This document shows positions 49,358 to 58,896 of a DNA stretch of 64,000 bases, piece after piece. Origin of the DNA: Coleofasciculaceae cyanobacterium. Its GTDB lineage: Bacteria; Cyanobacteriota; Cyanobacteriia; Cyanobacteriales; Xenococcaceae. The stretch lies in NCBI GenBank assembly GCA_036703275.1, contig DATNPK010000028.1, forward strand, positions 244,794-308,793, read 5' to 3'. A program made the translations under genes and the position numbers. Position 1 is the stretch's first letter, and the number at the start of each line of letters is the position of its first letter. The notes beneath the pieces are model-generated. The model was not told the DNA's origin. It searched no databases and saw nothing but the letters and a program-made list of their open reading frames with translations.

Positions 49358-49903
49358 ATGACTACTATCGATGGTACTATTTACGACGATAATTTGACAG
49401 GAACTGATACAGATAATTACATTTTTGGCGACGGAGGAAATGATACTTTATTAGCGTCTAATAGAAACAGCCTTTTAGATGGTTGGAGTGGCAACGATAG
49501 CTTAATAGGAGGCTCTGGTAGCGATATCTTACTGGGATACACAGGTAACGATAGCTTAATGGGAGGTGCAGGGATTGACGCGGTTGCAGGAGAAGCTGGT
49601 AATGATCTTCTCAACGGTTATGGTCAAACTAATTTTGAATATGACTATTTAAGTGGCGGTGTTGGTGCAGATACTTTTATCTTGGGTGATGTATCTAGTG
49701 TTTTTTATGAACAAGTCGGCTTTGCTACAATTACTGATTTTGAATCGACTGAAGAGGACAAACTTCAAGTTTTTGGCACCAGCAGCGATTACTCCCTCTC
49801 AGAATTTGATGGTGGCACAGACATTTATTATCAAGATGACTTAATTGGCTATGTCGCCAATACTACTAATGTTAGTCTGCAAAACGATTTCATTTTTGTT
49901 TGA
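49358..49903 (+). CDS. Small RTX (calcium-binding repeat) protein
   Basis: The product has 181 residues. After MTTIDGTIYDDNLTGTDTDN come RTX nonapeptide-like repeats (GDGGNDTLL, GWSGNDSLIGGSGSDILLG, GGAGIDAVAGEAGNDLLNG), then a C-terminal segment of the type that follows RTX blocks (GADTFILGDVSS, ATITDFESTEEDKLQVFG). There is no N-terminal signal, consistent with type I secretion by a C-terminal signal. Calcium binding is likely; enzyme domains are absent. Confidence 0.85.
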   Translation: MTTIDGTIYDDNLTGTDTDNYIFGDGGNDTLLASNRNSLLDGWSGNDSLIGGSGSDILLGYTGNDSLMGGAGIDAVAGEAGNDLLNGYGQTNFEYDYLSGGVGADTFILGDVSSVFYEQVGFATITDFESTEEDKLQVFGTSSDYSLSEFDGGTDIYYQDDLIGYVANTTNVSLQNDFIFV

Positions 49904-49910
49904 TTGACTA

Positions 49911-50006
49911 TTAAGGGAAGTTAAAAAATTAACCAAAAATTCAGTTGGCTTAATTGAGTTTCATACTGAAAATTCCTGAATAACTATTTATTTGGACTTC
50001 CCTTAA
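49911..50006. repeat. 96-bp element with 11-bp terminal inverted repeats
   Basis: TTAAGGGAAGT (49911-49921) and its exact complement ACTTCCCTTAA (49996-50006) enclose AT-rich non-coding DNA. It begins 8 nt after the RTX stop. It could be a MITE-like element or a long terminator hairpin. Confidence 0.6.
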
Positions 50007-50094
50007 AGCGTAGCTGCGATCGCGCAACTTATTTCGTCAAGCTCGATTAACGATCGCCCCCACAGGATCATCTTATTCTAAAATATTAGAAATT

Positions 50095-51279
50095 ATGAAA
50101 ACTTTAACGATACTAAAGCACATAATTAGCTTCAGTTTTATTGGCTCAAGTATTTTATTTATTCCCTTTGCCAGTCGAGCCTTAACTGTTCAAGAAGTAA
50201 CTAATCCCCGCAAAGATCATAATGGTTGGGTATCAGATATGGCAGACATCCTCAGTAGTGAAACTGAATCTAAGTTAAATCGTCTGATTAGCAATTTAGA
50301 ACAAACTAATGGTACAGAAATTGCTGTTGTGACTGTACCAGAAACTGCTCCTGAATCACCCAAAACTTTTGCAACGCAACTATTTAACTATTGGGGAATT
50401 GGTAAAGTCGAAGCAGATAATGGTGTTTTATTTTTAGTTTCTTTGAGCGATCGCCGTGTAGAAATAGAAACAGGTTATGGCATTGAAAGCATTTTACCTG
50501 ATACTTAGGTAGGTAACATTATTGATATTAAGGTTACACCTCAATACAAACAGGGGAATTTTGATCGCGGTACTCTAGATGGCACAGAAGCAATAATAGC
50601 AGCTTTAGATGGTTCTGTCTTAAATGAGTCTAAAGTTGGTAATTGGTCGATACTCCTTATTTTGACTGGAATTGGTGTGATTTTTGTCGTTGAAGTAATC
50701 AAACGTCAAGGAAAAGTTTTTGTAAATCCTCGGGCAAACACAACCCGTCTCAAACGCTTTGATAATCGAGAGATTCATTGTGCTAAATGTCGCCAGCCAA
50801 TGGAAAGAGTCAAAGACATCGAATTAAGCAAACCACAAAAAGTAGCACAAAAGCTTGGTAGCGTAAGTTTTAAAGGCTATAAATGCCCTAGCTGTAGTGA
50901 TGTCAATTCCTATTTAATCATTGCCTATATCTCTAACTCCTCTCGCTATCGAATTTGTCCTCAATGCGATGAATTAACTGTAACTCGCACCGATACCACT
51001 TTGAAAAAAGCAACCCGTCAGAGTAAGGGAAAAGTTTTAATTAGCGATCGCTGTTATTGTTGTGATTATTGCCAAGATAAAACAATAGATATTCCGCGGT
51101 TACGCCCTCCTTCTAATCGTGGTGGTGGTAGTGGTGGTAGTGGTGGTAATAGGAACACTAACCATTATTTTGGCGGTATGGCTGGTGGCAACAGTAGTAG
51201 TTCTAGCAGTGGCGGAAGTTCAGGTGGTGATTTTGGAGGTGGTTCGAGCGATGGTGGGGGTGGTGGTGGCAGTTGGTAA
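50095..51279 (+). pseudogene. TPM-domain membrane protein with one in-frame TAG
   Basis: There is one continuous frame of 394 codons, interrupted only by TAG at 50506-50508 (…IESILPDT-stop-VGNIIDIKVT…). Part 1 has a signal peptide and the TPM domain (GWVSDMADILSSETESKLNR, NGTEIAVVTVPE, ADNGVLFLVSLSDRRVEIET, GYGIE). Part 2 has a membrane helix (ILLILTGIGVIFVVEVI), several CxxC pairs and a Gly/Ser-rich tail ending GGGGGSW, as usual for YgcG-type proteins. Lys codon AAG to TAG is a plausible single mutation. Readthrough or a sequencing error is possible. Confidence 0.85.
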
Positions 51280-51531
51280 AACAAACACAAGGTTTAGCTA
51301 AAAATTAGCCTGCCATCGATCGATCCAAACCATTGATAGTTTAAGCGATCGCTTTTTTATTACTGTTTGTTCGTTAGCTCGACTTTTGGGGAATCTTAAC
51401 CTTAGAGTCTTAATAATTTTTGTACTTAATCAGATGATTAACTATGACAGTTATTTATTTTGAGCTTATATTACTATAATAATATAAATTAGCTACATTG
51501 TTTTTATAAGTCAAACCAGAAAACCACTGGT

Positions 51532-52440
51532 TTGGCTTGCTTGTCAGCACTGTTATCATTCATTTCCTCATGTACTAGTCAATCGAATACGAGCAACCAG
51601 AACAACTCAAGTTTTAAAGGATTTGAAGTTAAGTTTTTGATTGGTAGCGATTTGGCTCAGTTTTGTCAGCAAGCAGCAGCCAGGTTCAATCAAACTAAAC
51701 CAAAGATTGATAACGGACAAAATTTTTATCTTACTTGCGAAGCCAAGGGAAGCGGAGATGTAGTTCAAGACGTACTAAATTTAGCCCAGCAACTACAGAC
51801 AGGCAATATTCAAGCAGATGCGCCTGATTTCCCTTCCTTAATTTCAGTAGACGGAGAAATTTATCAAAATCAACTTGTATATCAAATAGACAAGCTTTTT
51901 CCAGGACAAAATTATTTTCCCAGTATTACCGACTCTCCTTTAATTGCCTATAGTCCCATGGTGTTTATGACTACAGAGCAATTAGCCCCAGGATTGAAAC
52001 AAAGCAATAATTTATATACTACTCTAGCTACGATTAATAACCATCGACAATTAGACCCAAATGCTCCAGCCATCCCCCTGACTTACGTTCATACTGCTCC
52101 GACTCGCTCTAATTCAGGCTTGCAAACCTTAGTTGCTCAATTTGCTTTTGCCAATAAGCAACCAGAAGATTTAACCCTGGCAGATGTAAAACAGTCTCAA
52201 GAACAAGTAAAACAAATTCAAAATAAGATTACGCGTTACGGTAAGTCTACAGCCAATCTGGCAAGTTCTATGACCGAAAATCGGGTTTTTTGGGCTTCGG
52301 TTGGTTCAGTCTATGAATCTTTGGTGATCTCTGCTAATAGCCAATCAACCAATAATCAAACCAAGTATCAGGCGGTTTATCCTCAAGCTACATTTAGTTC
52401 TATAGCTAAAGCCAAGAGAGTTAGGACGCAGCATCTTTAA
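51532..52440 (+). CDS. Periplasmic-binding-like lipoprotein, probably truncated
   Basis: The product has 302 residues from TTG 51532. It starts with a hydrophobic stretch and a lipobox-like ISSC (lipoprotein anchor), then a substrate-binding-like domain (FEVKFLIGSDLAQFCQQAAA, FYLTCEAKGSGDVV, PLIAYSPMVFMTTEQL, RSNSGLQTLVAQFAFA). Related cyanobacterial proteins often continue into a von Willebrand A domain. Here the frame ends KAKRVRTQHL, unlike a natural domain end. Upstream in another frame SQTRKPLVWLA looks like the missing N-terminus. Probably a broken gene; a short functional lipoprotein is the alternative. Confidence 0.6.
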   Translation: MACLSALLSFISSCTSQSNTSNQNNSSFKGFEVKFLIGSDLAQFCQQAAARFNQTKPKIDNGQNFYLTCEAKGSGDVVQDVLNLAQQLQTGNIQADAPDFPSLISVDGEIYQNQLVYQIDKLFPGQNYFPSITDSPLIAYSPMVFMTTEQLAPGLKQSNNLYTTLATINNHRQLDPNAPAIPLTYVHTAPTRSNSGLQTLVAQFAFANKQPEDLTLADVKQSQEQVKQIQNKITRYGKSTANLASSMTENRVFWASVGSVYESLVISANSQSTNNQTKYQAVYPQATFSSIAKAKRVRTQHL

Positions 52441-52784
52441 GAACGGACTCAATTACCAGTCTCAATGAAAAATAATCCTGTAAAATTTACGCTGGCAAAG
52501 TCCGTTTAATAAAGAAAATTGGAGCAGGTATGGTAAACTTTTTGGTCAAATTTAGAGTAGAGCGATCGCTCTTATAGTTTCAAGTTTCCATTCAATTAGT
52601 TTCTCTAGTAATTAGAGAGATAACAACGTTCTGTTTTCTATTGATAGCAATAGGTCGAAGCTCAGCACAAAACAATAATAGTTTCAGCCATTTTGTTTGA
52701 GGTTCGCAGTTCATTAATAATCAAAAGCAAAGAGCGATCGCCCATCTACGGTAAGATGAATTCTGATGAGATCGCTTAAATTCA
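52441..52784. other. Non-coding region with a small inverted repeat
   Basis: AACGGACT (52442-52449) and AGTCCGTT (52499-52506) form an inverted repeat right after the lipoprotein ORF. The rest is AT-rich with scattered HIP1 sites, and I see no gene. Confidence 0.4.
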
Positions 52785-53129
52785 ATGCCCATAGATTCAA
52801 GACTTTACCCCGAAAATTGGAACAATCTAGCATTGAAAGTCAAAGAAGCTGCTCATTGGCAATGCCAATCCTAAAGGACGACGCGAAGGACGCGAAGCTA
52901 ATCATGCACGGGCATATGTTGTGGAAAGAAATGTTACGAGCCAGGAGAACGACGAGATGATTTAACTCGTTCTGAGTGGACGGCTGATATTTTATAGGTG
53001 CATCATAAAAATCATGACACCGAGGATAATCGCTTATCTAATCTGCTGTCTGTCTGTGCTGCTTGTCATCTGAATTTACACAGGGGGCGGTATAGCAGCG
53101 TTAGTGAAGGTCAGTTGTCGTTGTGGTAA
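52785..53129 (+). pseudogene. HNH endonuclease, interrupted by a repeat and a stop
   Basis: The gene reads MPIDSRLYPENWNNLALKVK, EAAHWQCQ, then a 48-bp insertion (52869-52916), then CCGKKCYEPGERRDDLTRSE, WTADIL, a TAG, and VHHKNHDTEDNRLSNLLSVC, AACHLNLHRG to TAA 53127-53129. The HNH core (HHKNHD, N, H) and zinc CxxC pairs are present. Removing the insertion restores one frame apart from the TAG. HNH enzymes of this size are nicking or restriction-like nucleases. Confidence 0.85.
52869..52916. repeat. Palindromic repeat family member inside the HNH gene (48 bp)
   Basis: It starts CCTAAAGGACGACGCGAAGG and contains CTAATCATGCACGGGC. It carries modules also seen at 58759-58870. The flanks join as codons CAA and TGT when it is removed. 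An AT dinucleotide on both sides may be a minimal target duplication. Confidence 0.8.
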
Positions 53130-53214
53130 AGAAGATATTGACTGAATCTCATATTTATTATTTTTCGCCACTCCAGAATATAGTAAGTTTCAACTTCGGG
53201 AGGGTAAATCATTT

Positions 53215-53553
53215 TTAACTGATAATTACTTTAAAGGTTTCGACTACGCGATCAACAAATTCTGTAGGCAACACTTCACCTGTAGTTTTCCACCAGCGAG
53301 TATTTAAGTCTAGAGTTCTTACCTGTTCGGCAATTACCGAACCTCTAGCCTTCAAGCCTTCAGGAATCGCAATCATCATCTTAACCTGAGGCTTGAGCGT
53401 ACTGGTTATGGGGGATACAACTACTATTCCACCTCTTTTTGCATTATATTTAGTGTGGCTCAACACCAAACAGGGGCGGGCATTACCAGCCTGTTCTCTA
53501 CCTTCTGTGGGATTTAAATTTATCCTGATTACTTCCCCCCTAGAAATCTTCAT
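53215..53553 (-). CDS. mazF: MazF/PemK-type mRNA interferase
   Basis: The product has 112 residues. It begins MKISRGEVIRINLNPTEGRE, with ARPCLVLSHTKYN, VVSPITSTLKP and VIAEQVRTLDLNTR, matching the MazF/PemK fold including the RGEV and P-x-L-V motifs. An RNA-cleaving toxin. Its start overlaps the antitoxin stop by 4 nt (53550-53553). Confidence 0.93.
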   Translation of the reverse strand: MKISRGEVIRINLNPTEGREQAGNARPCLVLSHTKYNAKRGGIVVVSPITSTLKPQVKMMIAIPEGLKARGSVIAEQVRTLDLNTRWWKTTGEVLPTEFVDRVVETFKVIIS

Positions 53554-53801
53554 AACAGTTCATTGCCTTCAGGTTCGCTACCGACAAAATCAGCTACATC
53601 TTCGGGGTACTCAAACTCATCGGGAATACTGGCTAACATTTCATCTAAGGTAGGTAAGGTTGATTTCTTACTGATAATCAACTTGTCACCTGTTTGCGAT
53701 AGTTCGACTACCGAGTTCTCGTCAACGCCCAAACTCTGAGCTATCTTGCTCGGTATACGGAGTCCGATACTGTTTCCCCACTTTCTTAACTCTATTTCCA
53801 T
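53550..53801 (-). CDS. mazE: MazE-type AbrB-fold antitoxin
   Basis: The product has 83 residues. The AbrB/MazE N-terminus LRKWGNSIGLRIPSKIAQSL binds DNA. The acidic C-terminus (DEMLASIPDEFEYPEDVADF) should neutralise MazF. It is placed upstream of mazF, the usual order, and overlaps it by 4 nt. Confidence 0.93.
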   Translation of the reverse strand: MEIELRKWGNSIGLRIPSKIAQSLGVDENSVVELSQTGDKLIISKKSTLPTLDEMLASIPDEFEYPEDVADFVGSEPEGNELL

Positions 53802-53867
53802 TGTGATCGCGCTATTTAGTTATACATTGTATAATTATAGTCGATTTTCTCTTCTCACGTATGTCTG

Positions 53868-53992
53868 AGGTTTAGTCGTACTGCGGAGATAGAGGGGATG
53901 ACGGGGACAACCTTTTTTGGTCATGCCTAAAGAATAAATAAATCTTGTTGCTGCCATGTACCATGATTGCTACAAGCTAAGATGACGCGATT
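53868..53992 (-). pseudogene. DUF1643 C-terminal fragment
   Basis: Read on the minus strand it gives RVILACSNHGTWQQQDLF, then in another frame SLGMTKKGCPRHPLYLRSTT. This is the conserved end of DUF1643 proteins and resembles 56843-57017. It abuts the palindromic repeat at 53994 and is clearly a relic. Confidence 0.7.
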
Positions 53993-53993
53993 T

Positions 53994-54050
53994 GCCCTAA
54001 AGGACTAACTTCGTGTCGCGAAGCATAGCCGTAGACATCGCTTCGGTTGA
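53994..54050. repeat. Palindromic repeat family member
   Basis: The core GCCCTAAAGGACTAACTTCG, then TGTCGCGAAGC, is followed by GCCGTAGACATCGCTTCGG. The core is shared with copies at 56813, 58820 and 61848. It lies next to the DUF1643 fragment. Confidence 0.8.
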
Positions 54051-54079
54051 CACTCTCCTTGATATAGCGTTAGTCGTTA

Positions 54080-54316
54080 TTAGCAGTTGTTTGATTTGCC
54101 GTGTTCTTTCATCCATGAGTGAATATCGGGGTAAACTGTTACCAATTCAAAAGTAGCACCTGCTCCGATGTCTTCGTCATAAGGCTGCATCGCTGCAACA
54201 ATTTCAGCATCATCTTTTTTAGAGAACAAGCCAACAAATTCGCCATTAGCAGGTTCAACTTTATAAAGTTCTTCAAATTTTTCTACTCCCGCACTTTTAT
54301 TTACAGCGGTTTGCAT
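54080..54316 (-). CDS. Small hypothetical protein
   Basis: The product has 78 residues. It is soluble and acidic, with EKFEELYKVEPANGEFVGLF and TFELVTVYPDIHSWMKEHGK. No family recognised. The ORF has coding-like composition and a complete start and stop, but no conserved neighbours to support it. Confidence 0.5.
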   Translation of the reverse strand: MQTAVNKSAGVEKFEELYKVEPANGEFVGLFSKKDDAEIVAAMQPYDEDIGAGATFELVTVYPDIHSWMKEHGKSNNC

Positions 54317-54357
54317 TTAGATAGGGGACAATAAAGTGTTATCAAAATAGGTTATAA

Positions 54358-54663
54358 ATGAAGCCCTATTCCATAGATTTACGAGAGAAAATAGTCAGTG
54401 CTGTCGAAAAAGGTGATAGCTCAGTGAGAAAAGTTGCACAGCGCTTCGGTGTTAGCAAAAATTGTGTCCAAAGATTGATTACTCAGAAGCGGACACAAGG
54501 GCATATACTGCCACGCAAGCAGGGTGGGTCAAAAGCTTTTCTCCGACAGTTTTCTCCCAAGACTTCCAAAAGGGTTGATCTGCTGATTAAAATAGCGATT
54601 GATTTAATGAATCCTGAACATTTGCGTAACTGGTTCGCCCACTGTTGCTACTGTCCCTTTTAA
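54358..54663 (+). mobile_element. IS630-family transposase, internally deleted
   Basis: An ORF of 101 codons. It begins MKPYSIDLREKIVSAVEKGD with the helix-turn-helix VRKVAQRFGVSKNCVQRLI and GHILPRKQGG, the normal N-terminus of IS630-type transposases. Then SKRVDLLIK and NWFAHCCYC, which look like short pieces from the middle and the very C-terminus. The DDE catalytic core is missing. A derivative formed by internal deletion is likely. Confidence 0.8.
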
Positions 54664-54856
54664 ACCTGCAAACCGCTGTATGTTTTGACTTACGTTGCTA
54701 AATAAATAACGTTGAAATACAATAATACAACATTCTAAAAAGATTGACCGCCGTAGAAAATTTAATAGTTGAGTGCGAATCTTTTCAATCGCCTTACTAA
54801 CTGCGTTTTATTCCTCTATCATATTTGTATTATTAAGGTAAGTTAAGAGATAAGTG

Positions 54857-55455
54857 ATGTCAATATTCAAAAAAAGCACAACGTCGTTTAGCTCAAATAA
54901 GTAAAAACAGAGGTTTTGAAGAACTTTCTGAAGGTAAAGTTGAAATTAAAGGTACTGTTTCTGAAAATCAAGGTAAGTATACTATAGATATAAAACAGCC
55001 TGGAAGAATTAAAGTTGTTATAAAAGAAAAATTCATAGAGTCTGCTGTTTTTGAAACTTTTGCTAGAGATTTTCAGAGAAGTTATTTAGAAATGCTTCAA
55101 GAGGATGACTTTACTGAACCAGTTAATGAACTGCATCAAGCTTTGAAAAAGGAAGACGGTTATTCATATGTGATTAATCTGTCTAAAGCTGGACAGTACA
55201 ATCTAGAACTTTCTTACAACGAGTTGAAAAATCGTAATATTATCGTTCCCTTTGAGGACGTAACTAAACTGTCTCAGCTAATAGGCGTTTTGTATCAAAT
55301 TAAGATGCAATCTTTTTCATGGTGAAAAGCAGCCTGGATTAATAAATGATGATCGAATTGTCAGTTCTGCTAATCCTGTTTTGAGAGCAATATTAGTAAG
55401 ACTACAACCTTTTGAACAAAGTAAATCGCAGTACTCCGATGAAGATCTTGAATAG
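54857..55455 (+). pseudogene. Hypothetical gene with two frame breaks
   Basis: ATG 54857 leads into a run of seven A (54869-54875). A continuous frame then needs a shift: AQRRLAQISKNRGFEELSEG, KVEIKGTVSENQGKYTIDIK, to a TGA at 55323-55325. Another frame continues HGEKQPGLINDDRIVSSANP to TAG 55453-55455. I do not recognise the family. It could be a dead gene, or the A7 run could allow slippage. Confidence 0.5.
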
Positions 55456-55654
55456 TTCGCTTCCAAATTAGCGATCGCTCTCCATCAACCAGTCAACTCT
55501 TCTAAAATCTGCCAATAGTGTAGAAAAGCAATTTACTTACTCTCATCTAATCGGCGAACTACTCCACCATGAGCTTTAGCCGTAATCTCTGGCATTTCTT
55601 TTGAGACAAATTTAGTAAATATTCCGACTTTTTTCTCAACTATCCACTTTATTC

Positions 55655-56461
<807 letters not shown>

Positions 56462-56499
56462 TTATCTAACAGAATTTGTCACTCTACCCCATCGAGGAA

Positions 56500-57017
56500 A
56501 GATAATTAATCGGACTTGGTGGCGCAGTAATTACAGGCAATTATCGCTATCTACAAGGAGCGTGAATGGGATAGTAGCAACAAAACCGTTTCCTTCATCC
56601 TGCTGCGATCCTTCTCGTGCCGAGGCTCAAATCAACGATCCGACTATCACTCGCTGTATCAACTTTGTTAAAGCTTGAGGATATGGCAGATTGGAAGTAG
56701 TAAATCTGTTTGCTAGCTCGAACTCCCAAACCGTCACTACTCAAACAAGTAACAGAACCAATCGGCAGGGATAACGATGCCTTCTTACGAAGTTTGCGAC
56801 GCGCAGGACGCGATATGCCCTAAAGGACTAACTTCGTGTCATCTTAGCCTGGGGCAATCATGGAACATGGCAAAAGCAAGATTTATATATGCTTCAGTTA
56901 TTGAAAAACCATAATCATCTGTACTCTTTAGGCATTACAAAAAGAGGTTGTCCCCGTCATCCTTTGTATCTGCACCGCAATAATCAACCCCAAATTTATT
57001 TAGAACTTAAAAATTAA
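56500..57017 (+). pseudogene. DUF1643 protein, multiply disrupted
   Basis: Pieces in several frames read GAVITGNYRYL, REWDSSNKTVSFILL, DPSRAEAQINDPTITRCINF, GYGRLEVVNLFA, IGRDNDAFLRSL, then a palindromic repeat, then VILAWGNHGTWQKQDLYMLQ, LYSLGITKRGCPRHPLYLHR to TAA 57015-57017. This is a full DUF1643 gene with TGA and frameshift lesions. Its end overlaps the 3' end of the convergent carotenoid oxygenase gene by about 11 nt. Confidence 0.8.
56787..56844. repeat. Palindromic repeat family member in the DUF1643 gene
   Basis: It contains ACGAAGTTTGCGACGCGCAG, GACGCGATATGCCCTAAAGG and ACTAACTTCGTG. It lies just before the codons for VILAWGNHG, the same gene position as the repeat next to the 53868 fragment. 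Confidence 0.8.
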
Positions 57018-58398
57018 GCTGTGCTTCGCTAATCCAAGTACCATGAAAACCGTAGGGTACGCGCTGAGGAATTAACACCCGCGCTACTGGTTCGGATGTG
57101 ACATCTTTAGCATTTACAATTACTAATTCTGAAGTTTGTGAGTGGCAATCGCAGACAAAAGTAATCAACCAACCATCATCCTCATCTTTCCCCCCCCGAC
57201 GTGGTGCAAACACCGCTTCGCCACCGTAACGTCCAGAGCCGAATTCATGGGTTTGGGACTTGTTAGATTTTAATTCATACTTGACGATTCCATCAAATAA
57301 AGGCATAGAACCTTGTGCCATTCTGCCAGCATAGCCGTATCGGGTTTGTCTTCCCAAAAAGTTTTCATTTACACGGGGAAAATCCGAAGCTACATCATCG
57401 AGCATAGTTTCACTGGTAGTTCCAGTATTAAGGTTAAAACGCCATTGGTGTAATCTGGGCGTACTGTCTTCTAGAGCAGATCCCGAATCTTTAGACATCA
57501 ACACGTTAGTAGAATTCATGCGACAAGCTATCAGCACTACTTCATCCCCTTCTTCGTAAGCATTTAAAGTGTGAAAGACATAGCAAGCAGGACTTTCAAA
57601 CCAACGAATGTTACTGTTGTCACCGTGACGGGTCACGATCCCAAAGCGACTAGGTCTGTTACTTTCAAACATTAATGGTGGTTCTCCCCGTTGCATCCTC
57701 GACTGGTTAAAAGTTAGGGGTAAATCCAGAAAAATCGTATAGTTTTCAGTAATCGCAAAATCGTGCATCATTACCGCCATCGGTAGCTCGATAGGTACCG
57801 TCCGCAATAGTTCCCCTTTCGATGAAACTACTCCATATTGTAGGTAAGGTGGAGCAAAAGAGTAACCAAAAAACATCATTTCTCCCGTCATCGGGTCTAT
57901 TTTAGGATGGGCGGTAAAAGCAGATGTTAATTTGCCATCGTAGGTATACTTGCCAATGGTATCTAATGTAGGAACATCTACAGCATGAGGCGCACCTCCT
58001 TCCCAAGTTGCCAACATGGTTCCAGCGTGCCAAACCAAAGCCGTGTTAGCCCTATTTTTAGTAAAACCATAAGGATTATCCATTTGTGGGGGTTCTAATA
58101 AACCACTCCAGATTGCTTCACCTGCTTCATGTTCAATCTGCCATCCTTTTGTACGTACATAACGGTTTCGATATTCTGCTCGACCATTGTGAATCCGAAC
58201 GCCGTGTAACATTCCATCGCCATCAAACCAGTGATACTGACCGAGAGGTGAGTATTGGGGGTTAGGACCATTACGTAGGAACATCCCTGACAAATCTGGG
58301 GGTAATTCACCAATTACTTGTAGCGTCTGGGCGGTAATTTCTTGACGCACTGGTGCAAAATTACCATCAAGATATGGGTTGGCTTGTGTTGTTGGCAT
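57007..58398 (-). CDS. Carotenoid oxygenase (carotenoid cleavage dioxygenase family)
   Basis: The product has 463 residues. The four iron-binding His lie in AHPKIDP, MMHDFAI, FHTLNAYEEGDE and YGFHGTWI. The N-terminus GMFLRNGPNPQYSPLGQYHW and FDGDGMLHGV are typical of the family. It cleaves a carotenoid or apocarotenoid double bond with O2; the exact substrate (apocarotenal or beta-carotene-like) cannot be told. Intact. The next gene on the other side is a relic. Confidence 0.93.
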   Translation of the reverse strand: MPTTQANPYLDGNFAPVRQEITAQTLQVIGELPPDLSGMFLRNGPNPQYSPLGQYHWFDGDGMLHGVRIHNGRAEYRNRYVRTKGWQIEHEAGEAIWSGLLEPPQMDNPYGFTKNRANTALVWHAGTMLATWEGGAPHAVDVPTLDTIGKYTYDGKLTSAFTAHPKIDPMTGEMMFFGYSFAPPYLQYGVVSSKGELLRTVPIELPMAVMMHDFAITENYTIFLDLPLTFNQSRMQRGEPPLMFESNRPSRFGIVTRHGDNSNIRWFESPACYVFHTLNAYEEGDEVVLIACRMNSTNVLMSKDSGSALEDSTPRLHQWRFNLNTGTTSETMLDDVASDFPRVNENFLGRQTRYGYAGRMAQGSMPLFDGIVKYELKSNKSQTHEFGSGRYGGEAVFAPRRGGKDEDDGWLITFVCDCHSQTSELVIVNAKDVTSEPVARVLIPQRVPYGFHGTWISEAQLNF

Positions 58399-58638
58399 GA
58401 TGACGATTAGATGATTAAAGTATTGTCTTTTATCTTAGCGATCAGCGGCACGGAAGTAATCTCGCTTCGCGAGTGCTGCCACGAAAAAACCAAGTATTTG
58501 AGCCGATCTTACGATGAAGTCACGTTCTCCAAAAGACATTTATGTGCTGCTCTATCGGCTAATTTATTTTTACCTTGTCACCCCCATAGACAAATTCGAT
58601 CTTGATTACTCCTTACCTTAGTTCGAGCTATTATCTTT

Positions 58639-58758
58639 TTGGGTCGAGCCATTGTTAAAGTTACAGATGTTTATAGAGAACAAAAAATTAGCTGCTATGA
58701 ATTATCCCCCGAAGTTGAAGAGTTCCTTCAAAAATACGATTACGCTCCAAGCGCTTGC
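58639..58758 (+). pseudogene. Hypothetical gene fragment ending in a repeat
   Basis: The reading AIVKVTDVYREQKISCYELS, PEVEEFLQKYDYAPSA looks coding but runs directly into the repeat at 58759. No family recognised. It may once have belonged with the following ORF, but no evidence joins them. Confidence 0.4.
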
Positions 58759-58896
58759 CCGTGCATGATTAGCCCGTGCATGATTAGCTCCTTACGTCCT
58801 AAAGGATACCGCTTCGCGACACGAAGTTAGTCCTTTAGGGCATATCGCGTCCTTCGCGTCGCACCCCAATGGGTGTACCCTACGGATCGCATCTTT
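58759..58896. repeat. Composite palindromic repeat
   Basis: Two tandem copies of CCCGTGCATGATTAG (58759-58788) are followed by CCTAAAGGATACCGCTTCG, the core CGACACGAAGTTAGTCCTTT, then AGGGCATATCGCGTCC. At the end CACCCCAATGGGTG is a further small palindrome. It combines modules found separately in the HNH insertion and at 61848. Confidence 0.8.

Noticed and set aside
51119..51301. Val/Gly-rich ORF at the end of the TPM gene
   Set aside because: Frame-shifted reading of the GGT-rich tail; no real protein features.
58411..58605. Plus-strand ORF upstream of the carotenoid oxygenase
   Set aside because: No family features, and composition resembles non-coding sequence with a small inverted repeat (CTCGCTTCGCGAG).
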